DNA from: Gammaproteobacteria bacterium
GTDB lineage: Bacteria > Pseudomonadota > Gammaproteobacteria > Acidiferrobacterales > Acidiferrobacteraceae
Assembly (NCBI GenBank): GCA_028064935.1
Contig: JAPTWT010000098.1
Span: 1-8,071, forward strand
Reading direction: 5' to 3'
Length of the DNA stretch: 8,071 nucleotides
The notes under the pieces are model-generated. The model worked only from the letters and a program-made list of their open reading frames with translations, did no database searches and was not told the DNA's origin. The translations under genes were made by a program, and so were the position numbers. This document shows, piece by piece, positions 6,373 through 8,071 of this stretch (position 1 is the first letter of the stretch; each line of letters begins with the position of its first letter).

Positions 6373-6588
6373 TTATCGTGACTGTCCCGGCAAGCACCCT
6401 TGCCAATAACCGGGGCACCGCGCTTGGTGGGCGACTGCGACGACAACAATGGTCTCGGGCTCCAATCGACGGACGACGGAAAGAGCGAAGCCCTTGGTGT
6501 AGACGCGACGCGTTCCCGCCACGAGCGAGAAGCCGGATTCCGGGAAGGCCACGGCGCGCGCCGGCGCCAAAAACCGCGCCGATTTCAC
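6373..6588 (-). pseudogene. ParE/RelE-family toxin with internal deletion
   Basis: The C-terminal half is a good ParE-family toxin core: FPESGFSLVAGTRRVYTKGF, then LEPETIVVVAVAHQAR and PGYW. The N-terminal part is only about 11 residues (MKSARFLAPAR), so the two long N-terminal helices usual in this family (about 40 residues) are missing. The product is 71 residues against the usual 95-100. The GTG start at 6588 overlaps the original antitoxin stop as GTGA (6588-6585), the normal translational coupling of a TA pair. Other departures from the family are R for Y in the VVYR strand and C for R before PGYW. I infer the toxin is dead, which would have removed the need for its antitoxin. Confidence 0.75.
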
Positions 6589-6809
6589 CGGCCGAGGAAG
6601 CGCACTTCCGCAAACACCGATTCGGCGCTGAGGCTTTCAAGTTAACCGCGCTCATAGGCGCTGAGGCGCGCCTCTATCTCGCGGTTCCAGGCGGTCGCCG
6701 CCCCGGCGACCGGCGTGTCCTGAAGCGACTCCAGGAGCACTTCGACAAGTCGCGCTCGCTCTTTCGCGGAAAGCATGCGCGCGACCTTCTCGAGTTCGGA
6801 TGCCAGCAT
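6585..6809 (-). pseudogene. Addiction-module antitoxin (TIGR02574/PF09720 type) with nonsense codon
   Basis: The reading starts at ATG 6809 after AGGAGGGG, a strong ribosome binding site. It gives MLASELEKVARMLSAKERAR, then LVEVLLESLQDTP, AWNREIEARLSAYERG, as in the short antitoxins of ParE/RelE-like toxins (LSxxERxxLxxxLLESL, then WxxExxxRLxAxxxG). A TAA at 6644-6642 stops it after 55 codons. The same frame continues after it as LESLSAESVFAEVRFLGR to TGA 6587-6585, which completes the usual family length of about 74. A single change GAA to TAA in RG-E-LES explains the break. The lost tail is the toxin-binding part. Confidence 0.82.
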
Positions 6810-6856
6810 TATCCCCTCCTCACGCTTAAAGCGTGGCCCCGCGCTTTCTAGCAGAC
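6785..6856. repeat. Duplicated antitoxin 5' region, copy 1
   Basis: This stretch and 7310-7377 are near-identical copies covering the first antitoxin codons (MLAS-LEK), the ribosome binding site, the inverted-repeat operator and a shared CTAGCAGAC end. The copies differ by a few substitutions and a few bases of length between the operator and the far end. Two related TA loci, or one locus duplicated, are the likely source. Confidence 0.8.
6821..6835. promoter_or_regulatory. Inverted-repeat operator of the antitoxin relic
   Basis: CACGCTT/AAGCGTG form a near-perfect palindrome immediately upstream of the ribosome binding site of the antitoxin at 6809. The same arms recur in the second copy at 7345-7360, although the loop differs there. 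Conservation of the arms fits an operator for autoregulation by the TA complex. Confidence 0.5.
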
Positions 6857-6871
6857 TCAAGCCTTTACATG

Positions 6872-7195
6872 CTATGCGGCCCGCGTCGGGATGTGCTTCA
6901 CCTCGTCGCGCATACGCTGGTCGGCATGCCACAGGTCGTGGACGCCCTGCATGCGCAGCCACAACCCCGGCCCGTTGCCGCAGAACTTCCCGAGCCGCAC
7001 GGCCATCTCCGGAGACACGCCCATCGTACCCGCCAGAATGCGGTGGAGGGTCTGGCGGCTCACACGCAAGGCCCGCGCCGTCTCCTGGACGCTCAAACCC
7101 AGCGCCGGCAGCACGTCCTCGCGCAGAATCTCGCCCGGGTGCGTGGGCGCCACTTTGGGATTCCTTGTGACCGGATATTCGCTTTTCCGTGCCAT
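6872..7195 (-). CDS. higA: HigA-family XRE antitoxin, apparently intact and orphaned
   Basis: A 107-residue protein of the HigA/VapI type. HPGEILREDVLPALGLS (about residues 19-35) leads into the helix-turn-helix, LSVQETARALRVSRQTLHRI (34-53), and on to LAGTMGVSPEMAVRLGKF and the end of the domain, LWLRMQGVHDLWHA. HigA binds and silences the HigB mRNA interferase and represses its own operon. The start is ATG 7195 with GAGG eight bases before it. It lies 34 bases downstream of the remains of a higB tail, as in a normal higBA operon, but that toxin is destroyed. The frame has no lesions, so it may survive as a regulator or as a guard against a HigB elsewhere in the cell (inference). Confidence 0.9.
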   Translation of the reverse strand: MARKSEYPVTRNPKVAPTHPGEILREDVLPALGLSVQETARALRVSRQTLHRILAGTMGVSPEMAVRLGKFCGNGPGLWLRMQGVHDLWHADQRMRDEVKHIPTRAA

Positions 7196-7229
7196 ACCTC
7201 GTGCCTCTTTCTCGTCTCGCGCTTCTTTG

Positions 7230-7334
7230 TTAGTGATACTGTTCCAGGTCCACCCGCCACGCGTCAGCTTCCACCCACTCGAAGGTGATGCGCCACGGCG
7301 CGCGTGCCGCCTTCTCGAGTTTGGATGCCAACAT
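7230..7334 (-). pseudogene. higB: Chimeric remnant: antitoxin N-terminus joined to HigB C-terminus
   Basis: An ORF of 34 codons from ATG 7334 to TAA 7230. Its first 11 codons (MLASKLEKAAR) are the start of the same antitoxin family as at 6809, with the same ribosome binding site. The remaining part, PWRITFEWVEADAWRVDL then EQYH, is the end of a HigB/RelE-type toxin (relatives end like NWRITFRFEDGDAYDVDYLDYH). The join falls near 7301. Only about a quarter of HigB remains and the catalytic core is gone, so the toxin is dead. The 34-base gap to higA is the usual higBA spacing. Confidence 0.75.
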
Positions 7335-7377
7335 TATCCCCTCCTCACGCAGAAGCGTGACCCCCACTCTAGCAGAC
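7310..7377. repeat. Duplicated antitoxin 5' region, copy 2
   Basis: This is the partner of 6785-6856. It ends at the breakpoint with the HigB tail, so a recombination or deletion here probably removed the rest of the second antitoxin, its toxin and most of higB. Confidence 0.8.
7345..7360. promoter_or_regulatory. Inverted-repeat operator, second copy
   Basis: TCACGC and GCGTGA arms around a 4-base loop, just before the ribosome binding site of the chimeric ORF. It corresponds to the operator at 6821-6835, so it may still bind the same regulator and now drive higA. Confidence 0.45.
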
Positions 7378-7497
7378 AGCACCCCGGCCGGCCGATAGCC
7401 AGCCTCCTAGCCTCCTGGCCTTTTCCCGGGCGACCGCCTCTCCGACTAGGGCACGCCGACCCCTTGCCGGTCCTTTCCCTTTTCTCACCGCTTCCGT

Positions 7498-7516
7498 CAT
7501 GCTATCATGCCGCATG
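7498..7516 (+). promoter_or_regulatory. CATGC half-sites, candidate operator of the right-edge TA pair
   Basis: Three CATGC half-sites occur in 19 bases: CATGC 7498-7502, CATGC 7506-7510 and its inverted partner GCATG 7512-7516. The last two form the palindrome CATGCCGCATG. TATCAT (7503-7508) is a possible -10 box inside it. The site lies about 20 bases upstream of the antitoxin ATG, where an autoregulated TA operator is expected. The -35 region (around 7480) is weak. Confidence 0.4.
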
Positions 7517-7534
7517 AACGAGAAGGAGGCGGCC

Positions 7535-7813
7535 ATGTCTATCAAGATAGTGGGCAAGAGCGGGCAGATTTCGCTCGGCAAGGCGCTTGCGGGGACGGGG
7601 TTCCTTGTGGAAGAGCTGCCGGGTGGCGACATTGTACTGAGACGGGCCGCCATCGTGCCGATAAACGAGCGCTGGCTGCATGAGCCCGCCATGCGCGAAA
7701 AGCTCGCGCAGGCCGACGCCTGGATGCGCGCCAACCCGCCCGCCGAAACCTCACTGGAAGAGCTCGAGGTCGCTTGCCGCGCGGTCGACCCTAAGCACAA
7801 GCATTCGGCGTGA
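7535..7813 (+). CDS. AbrB-like (SpoVT-type) antitoxin
   Basis: This 92-residue protein starts at ATG 7535 after AAGGAGG with a six-base spacer; an upstream in-frame start at 7499 has no such site. The N-terminal half, MSIKIVGKSGQISLGKALAG, then FLVEELPGGDIVLRRA, has the swapped-hairpin pattern of small AbrB/SpoVT-like DNA-binding antitoxins (KSGQISL, then GGxIVLR). INERWLHEP follows. The C-terminal half is acidic and helical (PAETSLEELEVACRAVD), typical of a toxin-binding tail. It is followed at once by a RelE/ParE-like toxin whose GTG overlaps its TGA (7810-7813), so the pair is a TA operon. The subfamily is less certain than the role. Confidence 0.78.
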   Translation: MSIKIVGKSGQISLGKALAGTGFLVEELPGGDIVLRRAAIVPINERWLHEPAMREKLAQADAWMRANPPAETSLEELEVACRAVDPKHKHSA

Positions 7814-8071
7814 ATGGAAATTCCGCCAGAGTCCTGCTTGACCTGAACCATCCCGGGTTCCAGTCAGAGTTCTTCGCCCTGGATGCCCCGGAAATCAAGA
7901 AGGTCTTCAAGACCCTGAAGAAACTCAAGGCCCTGACCTGGAATGAGGTCTTTCAAGACCAGGGTCCCCAATGGGAGGAACTGAAGAGCCTTCCCGGCAA
8001 ATACACTATCCGATTATCGCAATCCTATCGTGCCGTTGTGGTGCGAGAAGGCGCGTTCCTGCGCTTCCAGA
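7810..8071 (+). CDS. RelE/ParE-like toxin, N-terminal part
   Basis: The gene starts at GTG 7810 within the antitoxin stop (GTGA) and runs off the right edge after 87 complete codons. The end of the visible part, WEELKSLPGKYTIRLSQSYR followed by AVVVREGAFLRFQ, is the central beta-strand pattern of RelE/ParE-superfamily toxins. The first 40 residues are less conserved (VLLDLNHPGFQSEFF, then EIKKVFKTLKKLKALTWNEV, two helices before the strands, as expected). ATG 7814 is rejected because that frame stops after ten codons. The toxin is either an mRNA interferase or a gyrase poison; the missing C-terminus would decide. It has no lesions in the visible part. Confidence 0.82.
   Translation, partial: MNGNSARVLLDLNHPGFQSEFFALDAPEIKKVFKTLKKLKALTWNEVFQDQGPQWEELKSLPGKYTIRLSQSYRAVVVREGAFLRFQ

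Noticed and set aside
7369..7851. 160-codon minus-strand ORF
   Set aside because: It is the antisense of the AbrB-like antitoxin, whose start, ribosome site and toxin overlap are clear.
1..8071. CRISPR array, tRNA, rRNA or insertion sequence
   Set aside because: No regularly spaced direct repeats, no tRNA-like clover pattern and no transposase or matched terminal repeats were seen. The only clear direct repeat is the two-copy antitoxin region.

Overview
The window looks like an accessory, defence-type island on the chromosome of a GC-rich proteobacterium. The helicase, DUF2321 and type II toxin-antitoxin (TA) genes are of kinds common in such islands, and codon use is GC-rich at the edges. 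I cannot name the species. Two genes, the membrane-anchored protein at 1371-2165 and the HEPN-type protein at 3833-5626, look less GC-rich than their flanks, which fits horizontal acquisition. Almost everything reads on the minus strand. Only the TA pair at the right edge (7535 to the end), and a riboswitch-like relic, read on the plus strand.

Layout in window order. Positions 1-1092 hold the N-terminal 364 residues of a large superfamily 2 DEAD/DEAH helicase of the COG1205 type, starting at GTG. A candidate promoter lies about 130 bases upstream of it. Positions 1371-2165 encode a membrane-anchored protein of unknown function whose middle third is out of frame, apparently through two compensating one-base changes. 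Positions 2333-2665 encode a small basic protein of unknown function with a very good ribosome binding site. Positions 2843-3197 are a dead cupin gene with one frameshift and one nonsense codon. Positions 3198-3832 have no credible gene. They hold what looks like a TPP riboswitch with its second arm deleted, plus a cluster of strong nested inverted repeats.

Positions 3833-6154 are the most interesting intact unit: a two-gene operon of a DUF2321 zinc-ribbon protein followed by a 597-residue protein with a C-terminal DUF4209-like domain carrying an R-x4-H (RNELAH) HEPN motif. I propose this as a candidate, not clearly described, defence or toxin-type module.

Positions 6231-7334 are a TA graveyard: a C-terminally truncated ribbon-helix-helix antitoxin, a ParE toxin with an internal deletion, its antitoxin cut by a nonsense codon, an intact orphan HigA antitoxin, and a chimeric ORF that joins the first codons of a second antitoxin copy to the last 22 or so codons of a HigB toxin. 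The two antitoxin copies share an approximately 70-base repeat that includes an inverted-repeat operator. Positions 7535-8071 carry an apparently intact TA pair (AbrB-like antitoxin and RelE/ParE-like toxin, the latter cut by the window edge) with the usual 4-base GTGA overlap.

Taken together, live modules (helicase, DUF2321-HEPN, right-edge TA, HigA) sit among several independently broken genes, as expected in a fast-turning accessory region. All family names come from recognising motifs by eye; no database search was run.
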